DNA of 64,000 nucleotides from Hominimerdicola alba (GCF_900109655.1 NZ_FOAT01000001.1:186001-250000); one strand, 5' to 3'. Positions 34,978-43,074 are shown, counted from the stretch's first letter. Notes: generated by a model not told the origin, from the letters alone. Made by a program: numbers and translations.

Positions 34978-35817
34978 TTACGTTAAAAATTCAAGTAAAA
35001 TATCAATAATTGCACTCAGAATGTCGCCGGCATTAGACTCTGTACCGCCGTTGCGTCTTTTGAGTTTTTTTAGAAGCTTTCTCTTTTGCTTGTCAATGAT
35101 ATCGCCCCTCTCGATCATTTCCCTGACCTGAGGGTAAGCCAGCCATTTCGGATATTCATCCATAAGCTTTGTGTAGAGCGATGCATCGTCTATGACATCA
35201 ATATCGGCAAGATTTTCTATAGCAAAGAAATTCGCATTATCAACATATCTGCCGTCCATTTCGTCAAGCTCTGCCAGATACCTGAAACCATTCGTGCCAA
35301 ACCCGCCTATTCCCACAAACTGGAAGAATATCGGGAAATGAGAAAGAGCCTTTATAGCCTTGTCCGTATCAGGACCATCGGCATTGTCGCCGTCGGTGAT
35401 GAAAATTACATAAGTCGGTATCTTCGCAGGTTCTTCCTGTATGAAATACCTGCCCACATCACAAAGAACAGGCGCATACATGGTTGCACCCCTGGCAGAT
35501 ATCTTGTTGTCCGCGATATAGTTGTAGAAATTAGTCCTTGTTATGGGCGGATACCGCTTGAACTCGTGGTCGAAAGTCCACACTTCCATTGAGCCGTCAT
35601 CATCAAAAGCCATAGCCAGAGGAAGAAGTCTTTCCAGTGTCGCCTGTACCATACCGCACTGAAAAGCTCTTGTCATCGACCCTGAAACGTCCAGAACTAC
35701 AGCTACCCTCGATATCAGATGGCTCATATCCGTCTTTTTAAGACAGACTTTTTTTACCGTCTCTTTTCTGAGATCAAGCCGCTTTTCCGATTCTTCCTTT
35801 GATAATCTGACGCTCAC
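34978..35817 (-). CDS. TerF-like von Willebrand factor A protein
   Basis: A 279-residue cytoplasmic protein. The start is GTG 35815-35817 behind GGGAGG; an upstream reading to 35889 would run into the T-box terminator. The N-terminal VRLSKEESEKRLDLRKE resembles the short TerD/TerF lead-in. The vWA domain has a full MIDAS: DVSGSM (DxSxS), GATMYAP (Thr) and FITDGDNADG (Asp). Such proteins appear in tellurite/stress (ter) clusters, though no other ter gene is here. It sits between a T-box and alaS. Confidence 0.82.
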   Translation of the reverse strand: MSVRLSKEESEKRLDLRKETVKKVCLKKTDMSHLISRVAVVLDVSGSMTRAFQCGMVQATLERLLPLAMAFDDDGSMEVWTFDHEFKRYPPITRTNFYNYIADNKISARGATMYAPVLCDVGRYFIQEEPAKIPTYVIFITDGDNADGPDTDKAIKALSHFPIFFQFVGIGGFGTNGFRYLAELDEMDGRYVDNANFFAIENLADIDVIDDASLYTKLMDEYPKWLAYPQVREMIERGDIIDKQKRKLLKKLKRRNGGTESNAGDILSAIIDILLEFLT

Positions 35818-35889
35818 CGCGAAGCACCTCCCGTTATGTATGTCCCCAAAAGTTTTTTTCTCTGTCTGTAGTAAATGCTGAAAACTCAA

Positions 35890-36122
35890 TAAAAAACAGC
35901 CCCGCCCCTGTACATGGGACGAAGCTGATACTCCGTGTTACCACCCAAATTGACACATAACAAAGTACGCGCCCCCTCGACACCTTTAACGCAGATGATA
36001 CGTCACTGTTTTCACAGTACAAGCTCGGGTCAGCCACCGCCGTCCGGACAGGAGCTTTCACCGACCGCTCCCTCTCTATAGTCCTCGCCTGCGGATAATT
36101 CCGTCACAGCATTTACATATAT
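35890..36122 (-). promoter_or_regulatory. T-box leader ahead of the vWA-alaS operon
   Basis: The minus strand carries the T-box antiterminator sequence ATTTGGGTGGTAACACGG (35933-35950) and, after it, a rho-independent terminator CAGC-CG-CCC / GGG-CG-GCTG with six T (about 35893-35924). Upstream, a Stem-I-like region contains AGAGAG and GGTGAAAGCTCC. A candidate specifier is GCT (Ala) at 36032-36034. Uncharged tRNA-Ala should favour readthrough. The specifier choice is inference from position and the downstream alaS. Confidence 0.88.
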
Positions 36123-36128
36123 ACATTT

Positions 36129-36157
36129 ATTATATACGAAATGCTCCCGCTTGTCAA
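36129..36157 (-). promoter_or_regulatory. Consensus promoter of the T-box leader
   Basis: Minus-strand TTGACA (36152-36157), 17-bp spacer, TATAAT (36129-36134), both exact. Confidence 0.85.
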
Positions 36158-36174
36158 GAGTTTTAACGGATTTT

Positions 36175-36345
36175 TTCACCATTCCTCTTTTATCTCCGCT
36201 TCAAGTAGTACTGAGAGTCCATCTAAAACTTCTCTGACAAAAGCTTCCTGTCAGATAAAGCAGCGATATGCTTAGAAAAGGGGATCTGCAGTCATAGCAG
36301 TAACCGTCCTCACCCTCAAGTCCATATTCTTCAAGATAAAAACGG
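36175..36345 (-). pseudogene. Possible remnant of a small Cys-rich protein gene
   Basis: On the minus strand a protein-like stretch LEEYGLEGEDGYCYDCRSPF and a hydrophobic follow-on occur in one frame, while REVLDGLSVLLEAEIKEEW then stop occurs in another. No start with a ribosome site is visible, and the region overlaps the cysK terminator. It reads like a frameshifted gene fragment, but chance is possible. Confidence 0.3.
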
Positions 36346-36377
36346 ACAAGGCATAACTCCACGCGTCGTCCGTTTTT
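36338..36377 (-). terminator. Terminator of cysK
   Basis: AAAAACGGAC / GTCCGTTTTT with a 20-base loop. Confidence 0.8.
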
Positions 36378-36386
36378 AGTTATACA

Positions 36387-37313
36387 TCATTCAAAAAGAG
36401 GTGTAGAGAAATATCTCTCCGCGGTATCAGGCAGTATTGTTACAACAGTCTTGCCCTCGCCAAGTTTTTCAGCAAGTTTCAATGCCGCAGCCACATTAGT
36501 GCCGCTGGATATTCCGCACATTATGCCCTCTTTTGATGCCAGATCCTTAGCCGTCTGAATAGCTTCTTCATCGCTTACGATGTATATCTCATCATAGATA
36601 TTCTGGTTCAGTATATCAGGAATTATGCCGTCACCGATACCCATCTGCAAATGGGTGCCAATTGTTCCACCCGCAAGAATAGCTGCATTTTCCGGTTCAA
36701 CTGCCCATATTTCAAGGTCGGGGTACTGGCAGCGCAGAGCTTCGCCGATACCCGTGATAGTTCCGCCCGTACCTATACCAGAGCAGAAACCATCTATCTT
36801 GCCTGCTACCTGCTCCATGATCTCCAGCGCCGTGTGATACTTGTGAGCATAAACATTGTTGGGGTTAGCAAACTGCTGGGGCACGAAGACCTTCGGGTCA
36901 TTCTCAGCCATGCGAAGAGCAGTATCAAGGCATTCCTGTATGCAGGCACCGATATCGCCGTCATCGTGAACAAGTATAACCTGTGCACCGTAGTGTTCAA
37001 CCAGCTTTCGTCTTTCCTCACTTACGGAATCGGGCATGATGATGACAGTCTTATAACCTCTCACCGCACCAACTAGTGCCAGACCTATGCCCTGGTTGCC
37101 ACTGGTAGGCTCAACGATTATGGTGTCATCTTTTATAAGACCTTCCTTTTCGGCGTTCTTTATCATGTTGTATGCTGTTCTGGTCTTTATGGAACCGCCC
37201 ACGTTCAGCCCCTCGAACTTTACAAGTACCTCAGCGTTGCCGGGCTTGTTCATTCGGTTGAGTCTTATCATGGGAGTGTGCCCCAGAGCTTCAAGAACAT
37301 TATTGTATACCAT
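36387..37313 (-). CDS. cysK: Cysteine synthase (O-acetylserine sulfhydrylase)
   Basis: A 308-residue PLP enzyme making cysteine from O-acetylserine and sulfide. The PLP lysine is in NVGGSIKTRTAYNMI; EPTSGNQGIGLA is the substrate-binding loop, GIGTGGTITGIGEAL the phosphate loop, and GISSGTNVAAAL the C-terminal Ser. The usual NPGGSIKDR reads NVGGSIKTR, a mild variation around the lysine. It is monocistronic with its own promoter and terminator. A cystathionine beta-synthase-like activity cannot be excluded from sequence. Confidence 0.93.
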   Translation of the reverse strand: MVYNNVLEALGHTPMIRLNRMNKPGNAEVLVKFEGLNVGGSIKTRTAYNMIKNAEKEGLIKDDTIIVEPTSGNQGIGLALVGAVRGYKTVIIMPDSVSEERRKLVEHYGAQVILVHDDGDIGACIQECLDTALRMAENDPKVFVPQQFANPNNVYAHKYHTALEIMEQVAGKIDGFCSGIGTGGTITGIGEALRCQYPDLEIWAVEPENAAILAGGTIGTHLQMGIGDGIIPDILNQNIYDEIYIVSDEEAIQTAKDLASKEGIMCGISSGTNVAAALKLAEKLGEGKTVVTILPDTAERYFSTPLFE

Positions 37314-37396
37314 AGTTATCTTCTCCGTTCAAAATCATAAAACCAGATCCCTGACCTGCAAAAACAGTCCGAGATCGGTCATGCAATATCTAATTT

Positions 37397-37425
37397 ATGA
37401 TACAATAAAAAACGTATTTTGTCAA
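37397..37425 (-). promoter_or_regulatory. Promoter of cysK
   Basis: Minus-strand TTGACA (37420-37425), 17-bp spacer, TATCAT (37397-37402). Confidence 0.75.
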
Positions 37426-37792
37426 GGGCTAACCCGACTCCAAAAGTTTAACAGAAACGATCTGCGCCTTGTTGTACTTGCACATATCCCGACCTGCGGC
37501 ATTGTGCAAACAACTGTTTTTATATTTAACTCGGACATATTTCTGCAAGAGTTGTACAAAAACGTACAACTTTTACTGCAAAATCGCTGATAGTAAGAAG
37601 ACTATCCCGGCATTTTTCAAAAATCTGCCGTTTACATAAAGCCCCGATACGCACGATGGCAGGCTGACATTTGCTGTGACTACGGCACAAAAAATGACGT
37701 GTCATACTGTACCGGGACAGAATCTTGATAACCGAATAATAAAGCCTTTTGAGCTTAAAAAGTAAATTTTTACTGATTTTTGCTATTGCTAC
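37426..37792. other. Gene-free stretch with a perfect 8-bp inverted repeat
   Basis: No gene is supported. AGTTGTAC (37550-37557) and GTACAACT (37564-37571) form a perfect inverted repeat with a 6-base spacer, a form typical of an operator. The rest is unremarkable AT-rich sequence. Confidence 0.45.
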
Positions 37793-37821
37793 TTGCAATC
37801 GATGAAAAAATAGTGTATAAT
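37793..37821 (+). promoter_or_regulatory. Promoter of the 37862-39142 operon
   Basis: TTGCAA (37793-37798), 17-bp spacer ending in GTG, TATAAT (37816-37821). It is almost identical in form to the promoters at 13008-13036 and 13139-13167. Confidence 0.75.
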
Positions 37822-37861
37822 TAAGTGTAAAACTTTTATCGGGAAAGGCAGGTCGATTCAA

Positions 37862-38206
37862 ATGGATATCAAGGATATCAGCAAAAAAGTCAATATTTCT
37901 CTGAATACAAAAACGGAGAAAGGTATAATGACTGCCGCTATCTCAACCGCTCTGGCTATACTGACGATATCGTCAAAAAAGAAAAAAGGCAAACCAAACT
38001 TTTTTCAGCGTATCGGTAAGTATTACGGCTCTATCGACAAGCTGCTTGTGATGACAGTTGCCAAGGAAGCCGCCGAAGACGAAAAGCGACGCGCCTTAGA
38101 ACAGGAATTCAAGAACAAAAAGCTCCGCGACCTGAATATAATCGATGCCGAACCGATAGACCTTTCTGATATTTCAGAAGAAAAAACGGAGAGCAGCAAT
38201 GACTGA
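37862..38206 (+). CDS. Small unrecognised protein with one hydrophobic segment
   Basis: 114 residues: a basic N-terminus, one moderately hydrophobic segment at about residues 22-38 (IMTAAISTALAILTISS), then a Lys-rich patch, a helical region (AKEAAEDEKRRALEQEFKNK) and an acidic Ser/Asp tail. It may be a membrane-associated protein. First gene of a three-gene operon; its stop overlaps the next start by eight bases. No family recognised. Confidence 0.65.
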   Translation: MDIKDISKKVNISLNTKTEKGIMTAAISTALAILTISSKKKKGKPNFFQRIGKYYGSIDKLLVMTVAKEAAEDEKRRALEQEFKNKKLRDLNIIDAEPIDLSDISEEKTESSND

Positions 38207-38555
38207 ATATCTGACAAAATACAGGAAATATATCCTTGAATGTCTTGAAGATGAAAACTGTGATATCACTCAACTTCTTGATTATCACAGCGAAAAGCTC
38301 CGTCATTTTCAGCACGAAAGATTCATACATCTTATAGTACTTGTACTTTTCGCGTTGTGTACCGTCATAACGATACTTGCTGTGGCGATATATGACAAGC
38401 TGACTCTGATACCTCTGGCTGCACTACTTATGGGACTGCTCCTGCCATATATCAAGCATTACTTTTTTCTTGAAAATACAGTACAGCTGCTTTACAAAGA
38501 CTATGACGCCATTTACAAAAAGGTTCACGGCTTTTCCCAGGAGGACTTGAAATGA
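38199..38555 (+). CDS. Small two-helix membrane protein, function unknown
   Basis: 118 residues with an N-terminal helical domain (about 1-40), two adjacent membrane helices (IHLIVLVLFALCTVITILAV and LTLIPLAALLMGLLLPYI) and a C-terminal cytoplasmic helix. Both ends are probably cytoplasmic. ATG 38199 has GGAG upstream. It overlaps both neighbours (eight and four bases), showing tight translational coupling in the operon. No family recognised. Confidence 0.7.
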   Translation: MTEYLTKYRKYILECLEDENCDITQLLDYHSEKLRHFQHERFIHLIVLVLFALCTVITILAVAIYDKLTLIPLAALLMGLLLPYIKHYFFLENTVQLLYKDYDAIYKKVHGFSQEDLK

Positions 38556-39142
38556 CATACCATAAAGAGCACTGGAAAGGCAGCGTGATAACTTCTCCCC
38601 TGCCCCCCACACTTGTTACCTGCGCGTTTGAAGATAAGGTGAATGTGCTGACTATCGCGTGGACAGGCATACTCTGCACCCGTCCTCCCGTGACATATAT
38701 CTCGGTAAGACCTGAAAGATATTCCTACGACCTTATAAAAAACAGCGGCGAGTTCGTTATCAATCTGCCGACAAAAGAACTTGTTAGAGCAGTTGATCGC
38801 TGCGGTGTTAAGACAGGTGCAAAGCTCGATAAATTTGCCGACTGCGGACTTCATACCGAAGAATGCGTAAATGTATCTGTTCCAATGGTCGCTGAATGTC
38901 CTGTCAGCATAGAATGTAAGGTCAAGGAAATAGTCCCGCTGGGCAGCCATGATATGTTCATAGCTGATATCGTGGGCATAAATGCCGCAAAGGAACTTCT
39001 TGATGAAAATGGAAAGCTCTGCCTTGAAAAAGCAGGACTTCTGGCTTACGCTCACGGCGGATATTTTGAGCTGGGAAAACAGCTTGGCAGCTTCGGTTAT
39101 TCTGTAAGGAAAAACAAAAAGAAGACCGAGAAAAAACGCTGA
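38552..39142 (+). CDS. Flavin reductase-like (flavoredoxin) protein
   Basis: A 196-residue FMN-binding split-barrel protein. Typical marks are PPTLVTCAFEDKVNVLTIAWTG (FMN phosphate region), RPPVTYISVRPERYSYDLI and SGEFVINLP. Such proteins reduce flavin or act as electron carriers. The C-terminus ends in a Lys-rich tail. The start ATG 38552 has an AGGAGG site and overlaps the preceding stop. Confidence 0.88.
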   Translation: MTYHKEHWKGSVITSPLPPTLVTCAFEDKVNVLTIAWTGILCTRPPVTYISVRPERYSYDLIKNSGEFVINLPTKELVRAVDRCGVKTGAKLDKFADCGLHTEECVNVSVPMVAECPVSIECKVKEIVPLGSHDMFIADIVGINAAKELLDENGKLCLEKAGLLAYAHGGYFELGKQLGSFGYSVRKNKKKTEKKR

Positions 39143-39205
39143 ATATTTGTCCTTTCAAGGGCTGATTTCAGCTTTATATAAATTATACGAAAGAGGAATT
39201 TTAGA

Positions 39206-40354
39206 ATGAAGATGAAGAACATAACAAATACTGCCTCAGCTTTTTTATGCAGTAAGGTCAGGGTAAAAACTGCTTATGCATGGACTTCTGATGTACACAG
39301 CTATATCGCAGAAAAAGCGCTGGAGCTTCTTACAATTGAAAAAAAGCTCCGTCCGGCAGCATTTTATAAAGACTGGCATGAAGAGATAAAGCAGGGTGCT
39401 GTTGCGCCCGATAAATCAGGTGATATAGACGAAGGACCCGGTATGCACTACTATTCCTGTATGAACGCAAAGGGCAAGGAACTCGATGAATCAAACGGAT
39501 TCTTCCGCAACAGACTTGGGGATTTTGCACCCAGTGCAAGAACACTTTTCCGCGCAAATTATACCTCTGCAATATCTCTTTACAAAAGCGGAAAGATCAA
39601 GGAATCTATGGTATATCTTGGCAGAGCGATACATTTTGTATCCGATATGGGCTGTACTCCTCATGTTGCGAATATGACCAGCGGCATCAAAGCAAGCAAC
39701 GTACACAACGCTTTTGAAAAGCAGGTAAAGAACAGCTACACAGGTTTCAAGGCTGATAACTTCGACAAGCGCCTTACAAAGTACTACGAAAAAGCCGACC
39801 CCGGCGACGCTTTCAACAAGCTGATAAAATATGCGGGCAAGTTCGTTGATACCATACTTCACCTTGATCCCCGAGCATTTGATGACACCGCGAAGAACAC
39901 CATTCCTGTTACCGAACAGCACGTTATGGCAGTGCTTCTGAAATTCTTTAACGACTGTAATACCGATAGCGGCAACTTCGTATGCAACGACAAGATGTAC
40001 ACATTCAAAAATGAAGCAACAGGACTTCTGCTGACTACCACCGAAAAGAACATCTCCGTTGACGAAGCCGACAAGGACAAAGATCAGAAACTTCGTGTGA
40101 AACTCAGTGAGACAGGCACTTTTGGACTGAGAGCCATAAGCGGCGGATACATCAACAAAAAATGCAGCGGATACGATTACCTGAAGATCGATGGCAAGGC
40201 TGCACAGTTCAGGGCTGAAGCTTTGGGCAACCGCAGATTTGTTATCAGCACCGAGGACAGCGATTTCAAAAAATATCTGACAGCCAAGGGCAGCAAGCTT
40301 ACTACCGCTTCATACGAGCCCGACAATCATTACATGATTTGGGTGTTAAGCTGA
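39206..40354 (+). CDS. Zinc-dependent phospholipase C-like protein with C-terminal domain
   Basis: A 382-residue protein. If cut after TAYA, the mature protein begins with Trp, as in Bacillus and Clostridium phospholipases C. Zinc ligands are in order: the Trp, a His six residues on, APDKSGD, GMHYY, HFVSDMGCTPH (His, Asp, His at the family spacing) and NVHNAFE (His-x3-Glu). The last ~130 residues form a beta-rich domain (KMYTFKNEATGLLLTT), possibly a trefoil or membrane-binding unit. The signal peptide is unusually short on hydrophobic residues. Confidence 0.85.
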   Translation: MKMKNITNTASAFLCSKVRVKTAYAWTSDVHSYIAEKALELLTIEKKLRPAAFYKDWHEEIKQGAVAPDKSGDIDEGPGMHYYSCMNAKGKELDESNGFFRNRLGDFAPSARTLFRANYTSAISLYKSGKIKESMVYLGRAIHFVSDMGCTPHVANMTSGIKASNVHNAFEKQVKNSYTGFKADNFDKRLTKYYEKADPGDAFNKLIKYAGKFVDTILHLDPRAFDDTAKNTIPVTEQHVMAVLLKFFNDCNTDSGNFVCNDKMYTFKNEATGLLLTTTEKNISVDEADKDKDQKLRVKLSETGTFGLRAISGGYINKKCSGYDYLKIDGKAAQFRAEALGNRRFVISTEDSDFKKYLTAKGSKLTTASYEPDNHYMIWVLS

Positions 40355-40375
40355 TCGAAACTGAATATAAAAAAT

Positions 40376-40422
40376 ACAACCGTCTGCCACAGTATGCCAC
40401 TGTGTGCAGACGGTTTATTTTG
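40376..40422 (+). terminator. Terminator of the phospholipase gene
   Basis: ACCGTCTGC / GCAGACGGT with an inner repeat, then TTTATTTTGT. Confidence 0.85.
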
Positions 40423-40429
40423 TATAGCT

Positions 40430-40470
40430 TGGTTTAATCGTGGCGAACCGTTGAAGATAAGTGTTTTCAT
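40430..40470 (-). pseudogene. Remnant N-terminus of an NADPH-dependent FMN reductase-like gene
   Basis: ATG 40468-40470 behind a GAAAGGACA ribosome site opens a frame reading MKTLIFNGSPRLN, the first beta-strand and phosphate loop (GSPR) of flavodoxin-fold FMN reductases. After 13 residues homology stops and the frame runs into the neighbouring terminator region. The body of the gene has been deleted, leaving only the start. Confidence 0.55.
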
Positions 40471-40504
40471 TGTCGTTGTCCTTTCGGAGAAATTATGAGA
40501 AAGA

Positions 40505-40536
40505 CAAAAGGCAGGATCGCCCTGCCTTTTTTTATC
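40505..40536 (-). terminator. Terminator of the CotH-family gene
   Basis: AAAGGCAGG / CCTGCCTTT with a 5-base loop, T-rich on both strands. Confidence 0.85.
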
Positions 40537-42568
40537 ATTCGTAGATAGCCTTTATCTCGCAGTCGCCTTTGATGGTGACGGTTGCGGTGGCTGAATTTGC
40601 ATTGGAGAGAGTACAGCCAGTGGCTTCCCACTTGACAAACTTGCCCGATGCAGGGTCAGCTGTAACGGTTATAGGATATGCGGTGTAGTATTCACCCAAA
40701 AAATCCTTGCCCGAAAGATCAAGAGCTGTGGTGTTGAGGATAACTCCACCCTTGGCACTGTCGGAAGTCTTTACAGTAACAGAGACTTTTTCACCGGGCT
40801 TGAAAACGTCGGTGATATGGGTCATAAAGACCTCGTTTCTACCGTCAAGGAACTGTTTCAGACCAGCGGCATTCCACTCAAAACCCTCTTTAGCGTAATC
40901 GGGACCGAAACGCTTAAAGGTGTCCTTCACAAGGGTGGAATAGACTTTCAGGATTTCATTGTACGCGGCATCCACATTGCTTTTCTCAAAGCTGATATTT
41001 CTCATATCGCACAGGGAGAGAATGAACATCTGCTTGAAATCCTCATTATCCAGCAGGGCGCGGAAAATCTCTGCGGGGGGCTGTTCAAGGTCTTTGAAAG
41101 TCTTGGTGCCGTTGATGGCTTTTTTGATGAAGTTATCATCGTAGTTCTGTCCGCCTGTGTAAATGCCGCTGGAATAGTCGGTGTCATAAGCCATCATGCG
41201 CCATTTGCCATCAGATACTGCGGTAGCATTATCGGCATCGCGGACTCTCCACATACGCCAGTTATTACCCTGAATGATACTGTCCTCATTGGCGATGTAG
41301 ATGTTGAACGCCATGTAATCCGAGAAAGTCTGCATATCCAGCATTTCGCAAGCCTTGGCATAGTTCTCGGCATCGGACATATCATTACCTGTGATGAATT
41401 CGTACATATCGCTGTAAAGCTTGATATCCTCGTCATTGCCCTCTTCTATCTCTCCGACTTTAAGGATGACCACGTTGTTATTATCGATATCGTAGTTATT
41501 TGCGATATAGTTATCGCTGTAATCTTCGGTTAGGGTGTACATTCCCCAGTATTCGCCGTCGATGAAAGCGACAACGGGAGTTGATTGGATAGTTTCAAAA
41601 GTTTTGTCTTTGACCATAGACTGGAGAAGCGGGTCGCGTATCTTGGCAAAATTGCAGTCGTTTCCGCCGTTTCTCAGAACAAAGGACTTATACTTTTCCA
41701 CATTTCCCTGACCGTCTGAACGGGTGTTATCGGGGATAAGTTCGTATTTCACATTCTTCTCGCCGTAGTCCTTGCGGGCAGAAAGACGGAGACTTTTCTG
41801 ATGTTCGTTACGTGAAGCGGCTCCCATTATCCTGATACCGAGATTCTGGGTGAAAGCTGTAGTGCCATCAGCAAGAAGATACTCAGCGTAGACGGGGCGT
41901 TCCCATTCTTTTCCACGCTGTGTGAAGTTTGCTTCCTGCTTCCAGACATCAACAGATTTGTTTTTGGAGTCTTCCGCAAGCCAGTCATCATGGACTTTGC
42001 CCAGTACGTAGATACCTCTTTCATAATCGAAGAGATCAGCCTGATCCATCATAAGGGATATAACGGGTACATCACCGTACTTTTTCGCGCGGTCGATACC
42101 TACGAAAATAGTTCTTGAAGTTACTGCGCCGTGGGTGCCGTCGGATTTAAAAGCCGCAGCCCTTATAACGTTGCCCTTATCCAAAGACATAGGTGCAGAA
42201 TAATCATGGCTGGCAGTGATATCTGTATGTTCCGCCAGAGTAGAAAAATCGTTAGCACGGTCGGTGAGTGTCAGGGCTTCGGTATACTCGGGTGATGATT
42301 CGTTGGGTATACTTCCGTCAGTTGTATACCTTATGGTTATACCATCACCATCAGCGGAGAGTTCAAGCTGCTGGTCGGTATCGTAGAATCCGCTTTCAAG
42401 GCTGAAATCTACAACACCGATAGAATCATCAAGCTTACCGTCATCTACGGTTCCGACAGATTGCGATGCTGAATTCTTTTTGCTATTATCTTTTTTATTT
42501 GAGCAGCTGCCTAAGCTCAGCACACATACGAGAGCCGTCAGCAGCGCAATATTTTTCCTGATATCCAT
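40535..42568 (-). CDS. CotH-kinase family lipoprotein
   Basis: A 677-residue exported lipoprotein; the lipobox is LSLGSCSN with Cys about residue 22. A chitobiase-type beta domain follows (about 50-110, ITIRYTTDGSIPN). The CotH kinase region (about 200-520) has SLRLSARKDYG, FVLRNGGND, GMYTLTEDYSDNYI, NEDSIIQGNNWRMWR and KWRMMAYDTDYS, where the Asp are the expected catalytic and metal residues. A C-terminal repeat domain (about 600-677) ends in CEIKAIYE. In spores CotH phosphorylates coat proteins; rumen relatives often serve polysaccharide binding. A structured leader precedes it. Confidence 0.88.
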   Translation of the reverse strand: MDIRKNIALLTALVCVLSLGSCSNKKDNSKKNSASQSVGTVDDGKLDDSIGVVDFSLESGFYDTDQQLELSADGDGITIRYTTDGSIPNESSPEYTEALTLTDRANDFSTLAEHTDITASHDYSAPMSLDKGNVIRAAAFKSDGTHGAVTSRTIFVGIDRAKKYGDVPVISLMMDQADLFDYERGIYVLGKVHDDWLAEDSKNKSVDVWKQEANFTQRGKEWERPVYAEYLLADGTTAFTQNLGIRIMGAASRNEHQKSLRLSARKDYGEKNVKYELIPDNTRSDGQGNVEKYKSFVLRNGGNDCNFAKIRDPLLQSMVKDKTFETIQSTPVVAFIDGEYWGMYTLTEDYSDNYIANNYDIDNNNVVILKVGEIEEGNDEDIKLYSDMYEFITGNDMSDAENYAKACEMLDMQTFSDYMAFNIYIANEDSIIQGNNWRMWRVRDADNATAVSDGKWRMMAYDTDYSSGIYTGGQNYDDNFIKKAINGTKTFKDLEQPPAEIFRALLDNEDFKQMFILSLCDMRNISFEKSNVDAAYNEILKVYSTLVKDTFKRFGPDYAKEGFEWNAAGLKQFLDGRNEVFMTHITDVFKPGEKVSVTVKTSDSAKGGVILNTTALDLSGKDFLGEYYTAYPITVTADPASGKFVKWEATGCTLSNANSATATVTIKGDCEIKAIYE

Positions 42569-42588
42569 TTATGTCAGTTCCTTTCAAG

Positions 42589-42859
42589 TAAAACAGCCTG
42601 TCAGCATAAGCAGACAGGCTATCAACATAAACATGGTAAGAGCTTATGGCTGACACGCCTCTGCTCCCTGGTCTGCCCCCAACCCAGAGGGCAGTATATG
42701 ATTCTTTCGGACGCTATCCGAATAAATCACTTCCCTGCTCATCGAAAAGCCTTAAACATCATGATGAGCCAGCCGAATCAAAAGGCACCTGATGGCGTCT
42801 TTAAGATGTTATTTTCGCCGTGCTTACGGCAGGCATACGAAGAACCATTGCCCTTCGTC
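42589..42859 (-). promoter_or_regulatory. Riboswitch-like structured leader of the CotH gene (class not assigned)
   Basis: A ~290-nt leader. Just before the ribosome site is a terminator, AGCCTGTC / GACAGGCT plus TTTT (minus strand, 42591-42620). Its 3' half can instead pair with an upstream segment: GCTTATGCTGACA (42599-42611) with TGTCAGCCATAAGC (42642-42655), leaving one bulge. That segment in turn is the 3' strand of a 7-bp P1, GGCTGGC (42768-42774) with GTCAGCC (42648-42654), which closes a domain of three further hairpins. This mutually exclusive pairing is the layout of a transcriptional riboswitch. Confidence 0.7.
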
Positions 42860-42865
42860 AAGCAT

Positions 42866-42894
42866 ATTATAACAAATCTATCCACAATTGTCAA
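42866..42894 (-). promoter_or_regulatory. Consensus promoter of the CotH leader
   Basis: Minus-strand TTGACA (42889-42894), 17-bp spacer, TATAAT (42866-42871), both exact. Confidence 0.85.
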
Positions 42895-43000
42895 GTCCTT
42901 TTGCATATTTTTTATAAATATTTTCTGTAACAAAAGCAAGAAAAAAGAAGATAATATATCGGATTAACAATTTTTTGTCAAAGTAAGTCGAGTGAATAAT

Positions 43001-43038
43001 AAAAAGGCACTTCTGCCAGAGAAATGACAAAAGTGCCT
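43001..43038 (-). terminator. Terminator of the zinc-ribbon membrane protein gene
   Basis: AGGCACTT / AAGTGCCT with an 18-base loop; the minus-strand reading ends in TTTTTATT. Confidence 0.8.
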
Positions 43039-43074
43039 GAAATACGTTTTTTCATACGAATGGATCGGGGTAAT

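Noticed and set aside
35818-35889. Longer vWA protein starting at 35889
   Set aside because: The extra codons run into the T-tract of the T-box terminator; GTG 35817 has a proper GGGAGG site.
37526-37861. 111-codon minus-strand frame in the cysK-37862 intergenic region
   Set aside because: No ribosome site, basic low-complexity composition, and it runs through the promoter at 37793-37821.
40817-41533. 238-codon plus-strand frame
   Set aside because: Antisense shadow within the CotH-family gene.
42640-42720. Faint likeness of the CotH leader (CCAGGGAGCAG) to bacterial SRP RNA
   Set aside because: The conserved GGAAGGAAGCAG loop of SRP RNA is missing and the flanks do not fold as SRP RNA.
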